The position numbers and the translations under genes are program-made. A model generated the notes under the pieces. The model was not told where the DNA came from. It made no database searches and worked only from the letters and a program-made list of their open reading frames with translations. From NCBI GenBank assembly GCA_030604905.1, contig JAUVVA010000038.1, forward strand, positions 1-32,060: a stretch of 32,060 nucleotides of DNA, in the 5' to 3' direction. The DNA comes from Verrucomicrobiota bacterium (lineage in GTDB: Bacteria; Verrucomicrobiota; Verrucomicrobiia; Opitutales; Opitutaceae). Below are positions 6,657 through 13,558 of the stretch, one piece after another (position 1 is the stretch's first letter; each line of letters begins with the position of its first letter).

Positions 6657-7265
6657 ATGAGCAAAAGCTACCGCACCGAGACCGAGGCCGAGCATCGCGA
6701 GCGCATGCGCGAACTGCAGGAGGAGATGCGCGCGAAGATGCGCGCCGCCAAGAACCGGCGCGGGCTAATCCTCTGCCACACCGGCGACGGGAAGGGGAAG
6801 ACCAGCGCCGCCTTCGGCATGGTGGCGCGGCAGCTCGCGCACGGGCACAAGGTGGCGGTGGTGCAGTTCATCAAGGCCAGCAACGACCACGTGGAGCGCC
6901 TGCTGCGCGGGCCCTTGCTCAGCTGGGACCACTACGGCGAGGGTTTTACCTGGGACACGCAGGACAAGGCGGCCGACATCGCCTGTTGCCGCCGCGGCTG
7001 GGCGCGCGCGCTTGAGCATATGGCGGATCCGGAGGTGGATTTCGTGCTGCTCGACGAGCTGAACGTGGTGCTGCAGCTCGAGTATCTGCCGGTGGCGGAG
7101 ATCGTGGAGGCCTTGAGGAAGAAGCGCGTGGATCAACACGTGGTGCTGACCGGCCGCGGCGCGCCGAAGGAGATCATCGAGGTGGCGGACCTCGTCACGG
7201 AGATGCGCGCGATCAAACACCCCTTCGACATCGGCGTGCCGGCCCAAGCGGGGATCGAATTTTAG
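6657..7265 (+). CDS. cobO: Cob(I)yrinic acid a,c-diamide / cobalamin adenosyltransferase
   Basis: This 202-residue CobO/BtuR-type enzyme transfers the adenosyl group of ATP to cob(I)alamin in the cytoplasm, producing coenzyme B12. The N-terminal helix (EHRERMRELQEEMRAKMRAA) precedes the P-loop GDGKGKTSAAFG (43-54). VAVVQFIK, then VLLDELNVVLQLEYL and VVLTGRGAPKEIIEVADLV, are family blocks. It is the last gene of the B12 cluster, starting 8 nt after the toxin stop, so it is probably co-transcribed. Its presence beside an uptake system, without corrin-ring synthesis genes here, suggests salvage of imported cobalamin. No terminator was seen before the convergent mannosidase gene. Confidence 0.92.
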   Translation: MSKSYRTETEAEHRERMRELQEEMRAKMRAAKNRRGLILCHTGDGKGKTSAAFGMVARQLAHGHKVAVVQFIKASNDHVERLLRGPLLSWDHYGEGFTWDTQDKAADIACCRRGWARALEHMADPEVDFVLLDELNVVLQLEYLPVAEIVEALRKKRVDQHVVLTGRGAPKEIIEVADLVTEMRAIKHPFDIGVPAQAGIEF

Positions 7266-7316
7266 GCGCTGTCTGGCGCCGGTGTTTTGCGGCCCGGTGC
7301 GTGTGAAGCAAGCGGG

Positions 7317-9842
7317 CTAGTAGGTGTCGGCGAGGGAGCGCACGCGGAGCGTGCGACGGAGTTTTTCAAGGGGCACCGATTTCGCGAAACTCACCACGAT
7401 CTGCTTTTTTTCGCGCGGGTAGAGCTCGAGGTAGTTGTCGCTCGCGGTGTGGCGCAGGCCGGGGAAATCCACCTCGACGCGGTGCTGGAAGACCGGTGAC
7501 TCGAGCGTGAGGAGCGCGCGGTCCGGCGCGAGGCGTTTGAGCGTCGTCTTCACCTGGGCGCGCGGCAGCTCGAGGAAACGCGGGGGCGCGAGAAACACCG
7601 TGTCCTCGCTCGCCAGCTCGCCCTCCACGTCGAGCGCGATGCGCAGGTAGAGCTGGTCGCGACCGTGCGCGGCGAGGGGCTTGGCGAGATCGAGCGTGTG
7701 CTGGAGCAAGGACTCGTTGTGGCGGAGGCGGACGCGTTTCTTGCCCGAGAGGAGCACGCGGCTGTCGAGGTGAAAAAGGTCCCAGCGCAGCAGGCCGGCG
7801 GCGGGCGCGGGGGCGTCGTAAACGGTGAACAGGCGCACCTCGCGCACCGTGCTGGTGCGGTAGTTGCCGATGATCGCGCCCTCGTCGCCGGGCACGTGGG
7901 CGGAGACGAGCGCGGGGGCGTTGAAGCGCCGCGCGACGTGGTGGAGCGCCTTCCAGCGGCCGGTGAACTCGATCGAGCTCCACGAGGCGACCGGCCAGCA
8001 GTCGTTGAGCTGCCAGTAGATCGCGCCCATGCAGTGCGGCATGGTGCGGCGGTAGTGCTCGACGCCGACCTGCATGCAGTGGGCCTGGTTGAGCTGCGAG
8101 AGGTAGATGAGGTCGTCCTGCGATTTCGGGAAGCGGTAGCGGCGCGAGACGTAGTCGAGGATGATCTGGTTGCCGGCGCGGTTCTTCTGGTGGTTCTCCA
8201 TCACCGGGCCGAAGACGTTGTCGCGGCCGGCGGGGGCGAAGGTGGCGTTGGTCTCGGGCGAGCTGTAGCTCTGCATGCCGAACTCGGAGCAGAAGCGGAA
8301 GCGCCACTTCTCGTAGTCCTTCACCGGGTGGCGCGCGTGCCAGACGTCCCAGAAGTGGGTGTCGCCCTCGCGCACGCCGTGCTGGTGTCCGTTCTCGAAG
8401 GTGCCTCGCCACTCCGAACTCGGCTGGTAGGCGGTCTGCGGCGCGTGGGCCGCGACGGCCTCGGCGAGCACGCCGTGGAAAAGCCTTTCGTAGCCGGCGC
8501 GCAGGGCGGCGTCCTCGCGCAGCTCCTTGCCGTTGATCATCACGAGCTCGTTGTTGCCACACCAGAGGCCGATGCAGGCGCGGTGGTGAAGGCGGCGCAG
8601 CTGGCAGACCGCCTCGGCGCGCACGCTCTCGAGGAAGGGCTCGTCGGCCGGGTAGAGCGTGCAGGCGAACATGAAGTCGTGCCAGACCACGAGGCCCAGC
8701 TCGTCGCAGAGGTCATAAAAATCCTCGCTCTCGTAGACGCCGCCGCCCCAGAGGCGCACGCAGTTCATGTGGGCGAGGGCGGCGGCGCGCAGATCGCGCG
8801 CGTAGTCGGCGCGGCCGAGCCCGGCGACAAAGCTGTGCGCGGGGATCCAGTTGGCGCCCTTGAGGAAGACCGGGCGGCCGTTGACCACAAACTGGAATTT
8901 TCTCCCCTCGGCGTCGGGCGACTGGTCGAGCGCGAGGGTGCGCAGGCCGAGACGTTTCGTAATGCTGCCGAGGATACGGCCGCGGGCGTCGCGCGCGGTG
9001 ACGGTGAGTTCGTAGAGCGGCTGCTCGCCCTGGCCGGCGGGCCACCAGAGACGGGGCGAGGGCACCCGGAGCCTCGTCTCGCCCGCCGAGGCGGGGAACT
9101 CGGCCTGCGCCACCTCCAGGCCCTCGAGCGAAAGTGTCACCAGATTGGTGACAGTTTCCGCGGCGTCCGGCCGCGCGAGCTCGGGGCGGATCGTGAGGGT
9201 GACGGCGCCGTCGGCATGGTGTTGGGCGACCTGCACGTGGGCGAGGCGGTTGGTCGACCAGGCCTCGAGGCGGATATCGCGCCACACCCCGGCGGTGACG
9301 AAGCGCGGGCCCCAGTCCCAGCCGAACTGGCACTGCTGTTTGCGGATGCGCACGCAGTTGCCCACCGGGTCGTTTAATTCGCGGGGCGGCGTGAAGTCCG
9401 TGCGCGTCTTGCGGATGTAGTCGAGCGCGCTGCGGAAGTGGATGAGCAGCTCGTTTTTGCCGGAGCGCAGGTGGCGGCGGATGTTCCAGCGCCAGGCGAT
9501 GAACATGTTCTCGGTCTCGGCGATCTTTTTGCCGTTCACGAAAACGGTGGCCACGGTGTCGAGGCCGTCCGCGCAGAGCTCGACGAGCTCCTCGGCCAGC
9601 AGCGAGGGGGCGGCCGTGAACTCGGCGCGGTATTCCCAGTCGCGCTCCTCGATCCATTGGAGCGCGAGCTCGTTGGTGCCGTGGAAGGGGTCGGGGATCT
9701 TGCCGGCGCGCAGGAGGTCGGTGTGCACGCAGCCGGGCACGGTGGCGGGCAGCCAGGCGGAGCCGGCGGCTTTGGCGCGCTTCGGGGCGGACGCTTCGCG
9801 AAAGGTCCAGCGGGCGACGGAGGCGAGGGGGAGGGTGGGCAT
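7317..9842 (-). CDS. Beta-mannosidase, glycoside hydrolase family 2
   Basis: This 841-residue enzyme removes terminal beta-mannose residues from mannan- or glycan-derived oligosaccharides. The N-terminal jelly roll contains AAGSAWLPATVPGCVHTDLL (25-44) and NELALQWIEERDWEYRAEF. A 'QCQFGWDWGPRFVTAG' block (170-185) is diagnostic of GH2 beta-mannosidases. The barrel carries LWGGGVYESEDFYDLCDELG (364-383), the acid/base Glu432 in WCGNNE and the nucleophile Glu520 in CSEFGMQSY. No signal peptide is obvious, so it is probably cytoplasmic. The ATG at 9842 is chosen because homology begins there; longer in-frame extensions run through the phrase repeat and the regulator gene. It has no Shine-Dalgarno motif. 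A hairpin-forming dispersed repeat lies within its codons 229-236. Confidence 0.92.
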   Translation of the reverse strand: MPTLPLASVARWTFREASAPKRAKAAGSAWLPATVPGCVHTDLLRAGKIPDPFHGTNELALQWIEERDWEYRAEFTAAPSLLAEELVELCADGLDTVATVFVNGKKIAETENMFIAWRWNIRRHLRSGKNELLIHFRSALDYIRKTRTDFTPPRELNDPVGNCVRIRKQQCQFGWDWGPRFVTAGVWRDIRLEAWSTNRLAHVQVAQHHADGAVTLTIRPELARPDAAETVTNLVTLSLEGLEVAQAEFPASAGETRLRVPSPRLWWPAGQGEQPLYELTVTARDARGRILGSITKRLGLRTLALDQSPDAEGRKFQFVVNGRPVFLKGANWIPAHSFVAGLGRADYARDLRAAALAHMNCVRLWGGGVYESEDFYDLCDELGLVVWHDFMFACTLYPADEPFLESVRAEAVCQLRRLHHRACIGLWCGNNELVMINGKELREDAALRAGYERLFHGVLAEAVAAHAPQTAYQPSSEWRGTFENGHQHGVREGDTHFWDVWHARHPVKDYEKWRFRFCSEFGMQSYSSPETNATFAPAGRDNVFGPVMENHQKNRAGNQIILDYVSRRYRFPKSQDDLIYLSQLNQAHCMQVGVEHYRRTMPHCMGAIYWQLNDCWPVASWSSIEFTGRWKALHHVARRFNAPALVSAHVPGDEGAIIGNYRTSTVREVRLFTVYDAPAPAAGLLRWDLFHLDSRVLLSGKKRVRLRHNESLLQHTLDLAKPLAAHGRDQLYLRIALDVEGELASEDTVFLAPPRFLELPRAQVKTTLKRLAPDRALLTLESPVFQHRVEVDFPGLRHTASDNYLELYPREKKQIVVSFAKSVPLEKLRRTLRVRSLADTY
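9132..9158. repeat. Dispersed palindrome family A, copy inside the beta-mannosidase gene
   Basis: The stretch reads AAGTGTCACCA, GAT, TGGTGACAGTTT: near-perfect arms around a 3-nt loop. The 24 bases 9135-9158 are identical to the reverse complement of 29094-29117 in the spacer upstream of glpK. A 24-nt identity between a coding and a non-coding site indicates a mobile or convergent palindromic element. It encodes ETVTNLVT in the mannosidase. Confidence 0.8.
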
Positions 9843-9853
9843 GGGGGGGAAGA

Positions 9854-9873
9854 AATGACGAATGACGAATGAC
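9854..9873. repeat. Heptamer phrase repeat (AATGACG)
   Basis: AATGACG is repeated at 9854-9860 and 9861-9867, with a partial third copy at 9868-9873. It lies between the divergent mannosidase and regulator genes and forms the mannosidase 5' leader. On the minus strand it reads as repeated ATTCGTC, a phrase I recall as common in intergenic regions of verrucomicrobial genomes. Confidence 0.6.
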
Positions 9874-9910
9874 CAAGGAGGGGTGAGCGGGGCGAGCGGG
9901 GGCAGGTGGT

Positions 9911-9937
9911 GAAAACGCGCTTTGCGCGTGTGTTTTC
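9911..9937. promoter_or_regulatory. Imperfect inverted repeat between mannosidase and regulator (possible operator)
   Basis: Outer arms GAAAAC (9911-9916) and GTTTTC (9932-9937) flank an inner GCGC-TTT-GCGC stem (9917-9927), with an asymmetric GTGT bulge. It sits 30 nt before the ATG of the XylR-type regulator and about 70 nt upstream of the mannosidase start. That location would suit a shared operator, but the asymmetry is also consistent with another dispersed element. Confidence 0.35.
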
Positions 9938-9966
9938 GCCACGGACGCGGCAGGGTGGGGCCCTCG

Positions 9967-11172
9967 ATGAAAAAGCCCTGGCGCGTGCAACTCGTGGTGG
10001 AGCGCGAGCTCGAGTATTTCCGCGATGTGGCGCTCGGCGCGCGACGGCGGGCCTTCGAGGCGGGGCGGCTGGAATTCGCCGACCGCTGGCTGCCGCACGA
10101 GCTGGCGAAGGGGGATCTGGCGGCTTTGGTGCGCCGCGACGGCGTGCGCGGCTTGGTGGTGGCGGTGCACGACGCCGCGGGGGAGGCGCGTTTTTGCGGG
10201 CTGGAGGTGCCGGTGGTGAACGTCTCCAACTCGCTGCTCGCGCCGCGCCTGCCGGTGGTGACGCAGGACGACCGGGAGGTGGGCCGGCTGGCGGCGGAGC
10301 ACCTGCGCGCGCTGGGCGCGAGGGGCTTTTTGTTTTGGGGGACGCGGGGCGGGCGCTACAGCGAGGAGCGGCGGGCGGGCTTCGTCGAGGCCTTGGCGGC
10401 GGCGGGCCTGGGGCGCGAGGCGCTGCTGGTCGACGCCTCGCGCGGGGGCGACGAGGACGCGCGGGAGTATCGGCGCATGGTGAAGGCCCTGGCGCGCCTG
10501 CCGCGGCCGGCGGCGGCCTTCGCGGTGCTCGACAGCCTGGCGCTGGCCCTGATGCGGGCCGGGCGCGAGGCGGGCCTGCGCGTGCCGGAGGAGCTGGCGG
10601 TGCTGGGCGCGGGCGACGATGACTTTTTCGTGGAGTTCGAGCGCACGCCGCTCTCGAGCCTGCGACTGCCGGCGCGGCGGATCGGCTACGAGGCGGCGGT
10701 GTTGTTGGAGACCTTGATAGCGCGCGGGGCGGCGCGGGGGCGCGCGGTCGCGCCGGTCTTCGTGGCGTTGCCGGGAGCGCGGGTGGTGGCGCGGCGCAGC
10801 ACGGAGATGACGGGCGGCGGGGATCCCCTGGTGGCTCGCGCGGTGGCGTGGATGCGGGAGCGGCCGGCGGCGCGGGTGGCGGAGGTGGCTCGGGCCTGCG
10901 GCGTGGCGCGCTCGGGCCTGCAGCGGCGCTTCCTCGCCGCGCTGGGGCATGGCCTGCTCGAGGAGCGGCGGCGGCTGCGCCTCGCGCGGGCCGAGGCCTT
11001 GTTGAGCTCGACGGACGCGAAGCTCTCCAGCGTGGCGGCCGAGGCGGGTTACCCGAGCGCGCAGCGGCTCGCGGCGGATTTGCGCGCGGCGCATGGCTGC
11101 ACGCCGGGCGAGTGGCGACGGCGGGCGGGGCGGGCGGCGCTTGGCGGCGGCGGAAAAATCGCGGCGGGCTAA
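9967..11172 (+). CDS. XylR-type transcriptional regulator (LacI-like sensor plus AraC HTH)
   Basis: This 401-residue regulator has the XylR architecture. A periplasmic-binding-protein-like sugar-sensing domain spans residues about 5-275 (VPVVNVSNS, VTQDDREVGRLAAEHLRALG and VPEELAVLGAGDDDFFVEF are its typical blocks). A C-terminal AraC/XylS double helix-turn-helix spans about 285-385 (VAEVARACGVARSGLQRRF and LSSVAAEAGYPSAQRLAADL, with the CTPGEWRRR end). It lacks an N-terminal LacI HTH. Such proteins bind a sugar and activate neighbouring carbohydrate genes, so the divergent beta-mannosidase is the obvious target. The ATG at 9967 is chosen because KKPWRVQLV is the normal family beginning; an upstream ATG at 9922 would run through the inverted repeat. 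Confidence 0.88.
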   Translation: MKKPWRVQLVVERELEYFRDVALGARRRAFEAGRLEFADRWLPHELAKGDLAALVRRDGVRGLVVAVHDAAGEARFCGLEVPVVNVSNSLLAPRLPVVTQDDREVGRLAAEHLRALGARGFLFWGTRGGRYSEERRAGFVEALAAAGLGREALLVDASRGGDEDAREYRRMVKALARLPRPAAAFAVLDSLALALMRAGREAGLRVPEELAVLGAGDDDFFVEFERTPLSSLRLPARRIGYEAAVLLETLIARGAARGRAVAPVFVALPGARVVARRSTEMTGGGDPLVARAVAWMRERPAARVAEVARACGVARSGLQRRFLAALGHGLLEERRRLRLARAEALLSSTDAKLSSVAAEAGYPSAQRLAADLRAAHGCTPGEWRRRAGRAALGGGGKIAAG

Positions 11173-11218
11173 ACGAAGGATTGCGCGGGCGTGGGCCGCT
11201 TGGCTCCGTAGATTTACT

Positions 11219-12004
11219 ATGCCTTGGTATTATGAAGCAAACCGGCAGCAACGCGGCCCGGTGACGGACGAGGAGTTTAGCTCGCTGGTGCAAGCCGGCA
11301 CGGTGCACGCCGAGACGCTCGTGTGGCGGGAGGGGATGGCAAACTGGCTGCCCTACGCGCAGGCCTATGCGGCCGCGACGGGCGGGGCGGCCGTGGCCGC
11401 GGGCGCGGGTGCCCTTGATCCGGACACCGCGGTTTGCGCGGTGAGCGGTCGCCGCCTTCCCAAGCGCGACATGCTTGAGTTCGAGGGCCGCTGGGTGAGC
11501 GCCGAGCACAAGGAGGAGTTTTTCCAGCGTCTGCGCGAAGGCGTCAGCCAGCCCGCGGAGATGGTCTACGCCGGCTTCTGGATCCGCTTCGGGGCGAAGC
11601 TCATCGATGGCGTCATCCTTTGGGTGATCAACATGGTGATCGCACTGGGCGGCGGCTTCCTGCTCGGCCTGCTCTTCGCCTCCCAGATGGGGGGTGAAGG
11701 CAGCTTGACGGCGATGATCGCGATTCAGGTCTTCATCCAGGTCGCAAGCATCGCGGCGACCCTGGCCTATTCGATCTACTTCATCCGGAAGTGGGACGCC
11801 ACCCCCGGCAAACGCATGCTGGGGCTGCGCGTGCTGCGCGCCGACGGAGCCAGCCTGAGCACGGGCCGTATCATCGGTCGTTACTTTGCCGAGTGGCTCA
11901 GCGGCATGATCTTGTTGATCGGCTACCTCATGGCCGCCTTCGATCCCGAGCAACGTCGCGCCCTGCATGATCGCATCTGCGACACCCGCGTGATCAAGGG
12001 CTGA
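11219..12004 (+). CDS. GYF_2 plus RDD domain membrane protein
   Basis: This 261-residue protein has three parts. Residues 1-48 (MPWYYEANRQQRGPVTDEEF, then LVWREGMANWLPY) are a GYF_2 domain, a small predicted protein-binding module. Residues about 62-105 (VCAVSGRRLPKRDMLEFEGR, WVSAEHKEEF) look like a degenerated zinc-knuckle linker in which most expected cysteines are missing. Residues about 110-255 form an RDD membrane domain with three to four hydrophobic segments, the Arg/Asp motif in FWIRFGAKLIDGVIL and the conserved TPGKRMLGLRV. The function of RDD proteins is largely unknown. It is the first gene of a ten-gene co-directional run that ends with another RDD protein. The start is fixed by the GYF_2 domain and has no Shine-Dalgarno motif. 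Confidence 0.85.
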   Translation: MPWYYEANRQQRGPVTDEEFSSLVQAGTVHAETLVWREGMANWLPYAQAYAAATGGAAVAAGAGALDPDTAVCAVSGRRLPKRDMLEFEGRWVSAEHKEEFFQRLREGVSQPAEMVYAGFWIRFGAKLIDGVILWVINMVIALGGGFLLGLLFASQMGGEGSLTAMIAIQVFIQVASIAATLAYSIYFIRKWDATPGKRMLGLRVLRADGASLSTGRIIGRYFAEWLSGMILLIGYLMAAFDPEQRRALHDRICDTRVIKG

Positions 12005-12028
12005 GGTCCCGCCGTCGCGTTCCCGCCG

Positions 12029-12628
12029 ATGCTGCCCGCGCCGCCGCCGCCGCCCGCGCTTTTCGAGCCGCCTTGTCCGGTTTGCCGGACCCCGCTGCGC
12101 GTGCTCGGGCTCGACGGGGAAGAGCATGGCCGGGAGAGCTGCGGGACCTGCACGACGCCGATTTCCTACACGCTCTTTCCGGCGCGTCGGCGCACGCGGC
12201 GGGCCGTGCGGGTGGAGCGCTCGGTCGAGGGCGACTCGACCTGCTATTTCCACCCGAGCAATCAGGCCGCGACGGTCTGCGACGATTGCGGGCGCTACCT
12301 CTGCGCGGTGTGCGAACTGCCTTCCGAGGATGGCAGGCGCCTTTGCCCGCCCTGCGTCTCCGCCTCGCGCAAAAAAACCACCGCCAAGGCCGACGAGCTG
12401 GTCACCTACGACGACATGGCGCTCCTGCTCGCGGTGCTGCCGATCTTGATGTGGCCTTTCACGCTCCTCACCGCGCCGGCCACGCTCGGCCTGGTGATCT
12501 GGGGCTGGCGCAAGCCGCGCAGCCTCGTGCGCCCGAATCGCTGGCGCCTCATCGTCGCCGGCATCCTCGCCGTTCTCCAGATCGGCGGCTGGATCACGCT
12601 GGCGGTGAACCTCTGGCTCGACTTCTGA
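12029..12628 (+). CDS. B-box-like zinc-binding membrane protein
   Basis: This 199-residue protein has a Pro-rich start, a first CxxC pair set (C16, C19, C38, C41), then a second cluster C72-x2-H75-x8-C84-x2-C87-x4-C92-x2-C95-x10-C106-x2-C109, which resembles a B-box zinc finger. Two hydrophobic segments follow (about 130-160 and 172-196). The zinc part is therefore probably cytoplasmic and tethered to the membrane. It begins 24 nt after the GYF_2-RDD gene. Proteins of this build are often annotated as B-box or hypothetical in the PVC group. No enzymatic motif is visible. A matching but shorter zinc cluster occurs in the gene at 13190. Confidence 0.75.
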   Translation: MLPAPPPPPALFEPPCPVCRTPLRVLGLDGEEHGRESCGTCTTPISYTLFPARRRTRRAVRVERSVEGDSTCYFHPSNQAATVCDDCGRYLCAVCELPSEDGRRLCPPCVSASRKKTTAKADELVTYDDMALLLAVLPILMWPFTLLTAPATLGLVIWGWRKPRSLVRPNRWRLIVAGILAVLQIGGWITLAVNLWLDF

Positions 12629-12650
12629 ACGCCCCGCTCCGCCCACGACC

Positions 12651-13193
12651 ATGGCCGTCACCAAGCGTCTCTACAAAAAGATCGTCGGCTCCCGCGGGAG
12701 CGTCTTCAGCCGCTTCAGTCTCTGGCTCGGCGAGCGCGAGGACCACGCGCTTCTCGTGGAAGGCAACTTGATGACCGAGCGCTACCAACGGGTGTGGCTG
12801 CGCGACGTGCAGGCCTTTCTCGTGCGCCCGAGCCGCCAGGCCCGCTGGGTGACGATCACCGGGCTCGTGCTCGTGGTGCTCTTTGGCGGTCTCGCCGCCA
12901 TCGCCACGGGCATCGGCGTGTCTGTTTTCGTCACCTTGCTCTGCCTTTCGCTGCCGATTCTGTTGCACGGCCTCTTCTTCGCCCGCACCCACCACTTCTA
13001 TGCGGTGACGGCGGTGCAGCGCACCGAGTGGCCCAATCTCGCCCGCCAGCGACACATCCGCAAAGCGCTCGCGCGCCTCGAGCCGCTCATTCGCGAGGCG
13101 CAGGCGGCGGATGCGGCGCAGGCCACGCCGGTCGCTCCGGAGACGCCGCAGCCGGACGGGCTGGCGGGCAACAGCCCCGCGTCCGTCCCATGA
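12651..13193 (+). CDS. Two-span membrane protein of unknown function
   Basis: This 180-residue protein begins with a soluble region of about 60 residues (LWLGEREDHALLVEGNLMTE, YQRVWLRDVQAFLVRPS) that could be a small beta-rich domain. The hydrophobic segments VTITGLVLVVLFGGLAAIAT and VSVFVTLLCLSLPILLHGLF are separated by only a few residues. The C-terminal tail is Ala/Pro-rich. I do not recognise a family. It lies 22 nt after the preceding B-box-like gene, and its stop overlaps the next start (ATGA at 13190-13193), so it is a genuine member of the operon. Membrane placement suggests it works with the neighbouring membrane proteins. Confidence 0.7.
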   Translation: MAVTKRLYKKIVGSRGSVFSRFSLWLGEREDHALLVEGNLMTERYQRVWLRDVQAFLVRPSRQARWVTITGLVLVVLFGGLAAIATGIGVSVFVTLLCLSLPILLHGLFFARTHHFYAVTAVQRTEWPNLARQRHIRKALARLEPLIREAQAADAAQATPVAPETPQPDGLAGNSPASVP

Positions 13194-13558
13194 ATCCGCC
13201 CGCCGCGATCATCCCGCCTCCGGTGCCGGCGCGGGCGGTGGCGCCGCGGCGGCGCTGCGTGCGCCACGAGGAGCGCGAGGCGGTGGCGCGCTGCGTCGAT
13301 TGCGGCGGCGGTTTTTGCCGCGAGTGCATCACCGAGCACGAGAACCGGCTCTACTGCGCGCCCTGCTTCGCGCGCCGCACCGCGCCCGCCACGCCCAAGC
13401 CCGCTCGCCGTTCCTGGAGCGGCCTGCGTCCGCTGCTGCTCGGCGCGGGCTCGGTGTTTTGCCTCGTGCTCGGCTTTTACCTGCTCGGGCGCGTGCTCGC
13501 CTCGATCCCGAGCGATTTTCACGACGGCACGATCTGGCGGGAGGCGGTGGGCCGATGA
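13190..13558 (+). CDS. Small B-box-like zinc-binding membrane protein
   Basis: This 122-residue protein repeats the zinc pattern of the gene at 12029: C23-x2-H26-x8-C35-x2-C38-x4-C43-x2-C46-x9-C56-x2-C59. A single hydrophobic span follows at about 82-104 (PLLLGAGSVFCLVLGFYLLG). The first 20 residues are Pro/Ala-rich. The start is fixed by the 4-nt overlap with the preceding stop and by the zinc cluster beginning soon after; the stop overlaps the next ATG in the same way. In known proteins B-box modules mediate protein contacts. Its role here, possibly as a scaffold within the MoxR-linked membrane complex, is an inference. Confidence 0.75.
   Translation: MNPPAAIIPPPVPARAVAPRRRCVRHEEREAVARCVDCGGGFCRECITEHENRLYCAPCFARRTAPATPKPARRSWSGLRPLLLGAGSVFCLVLGFYLLGRVLASIPSDFHDGTIWREAVGR

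Noticed and set aside
7266..7316. GGCGC...GCGCC hairpin after cobO as a terminator
   Set aside because: Only a 5-bp stem and no T-tract, so too weak to call.
7665..9377. 570-codon plus-strand frame antisense to the beta-mannosidase
   Set aside because: No domain, biased composition, and entirely inside a confirmed GH2 gene.
9536..12664. 1042-codon minus-strand frame spanning the regulator and the GYF_2-RDD gene
   Set aside because: Runs antisense through two recognisable genes and through the phrase repeat. Composition is Pro/Arg/Ala-rich, typical of a GC shadow.
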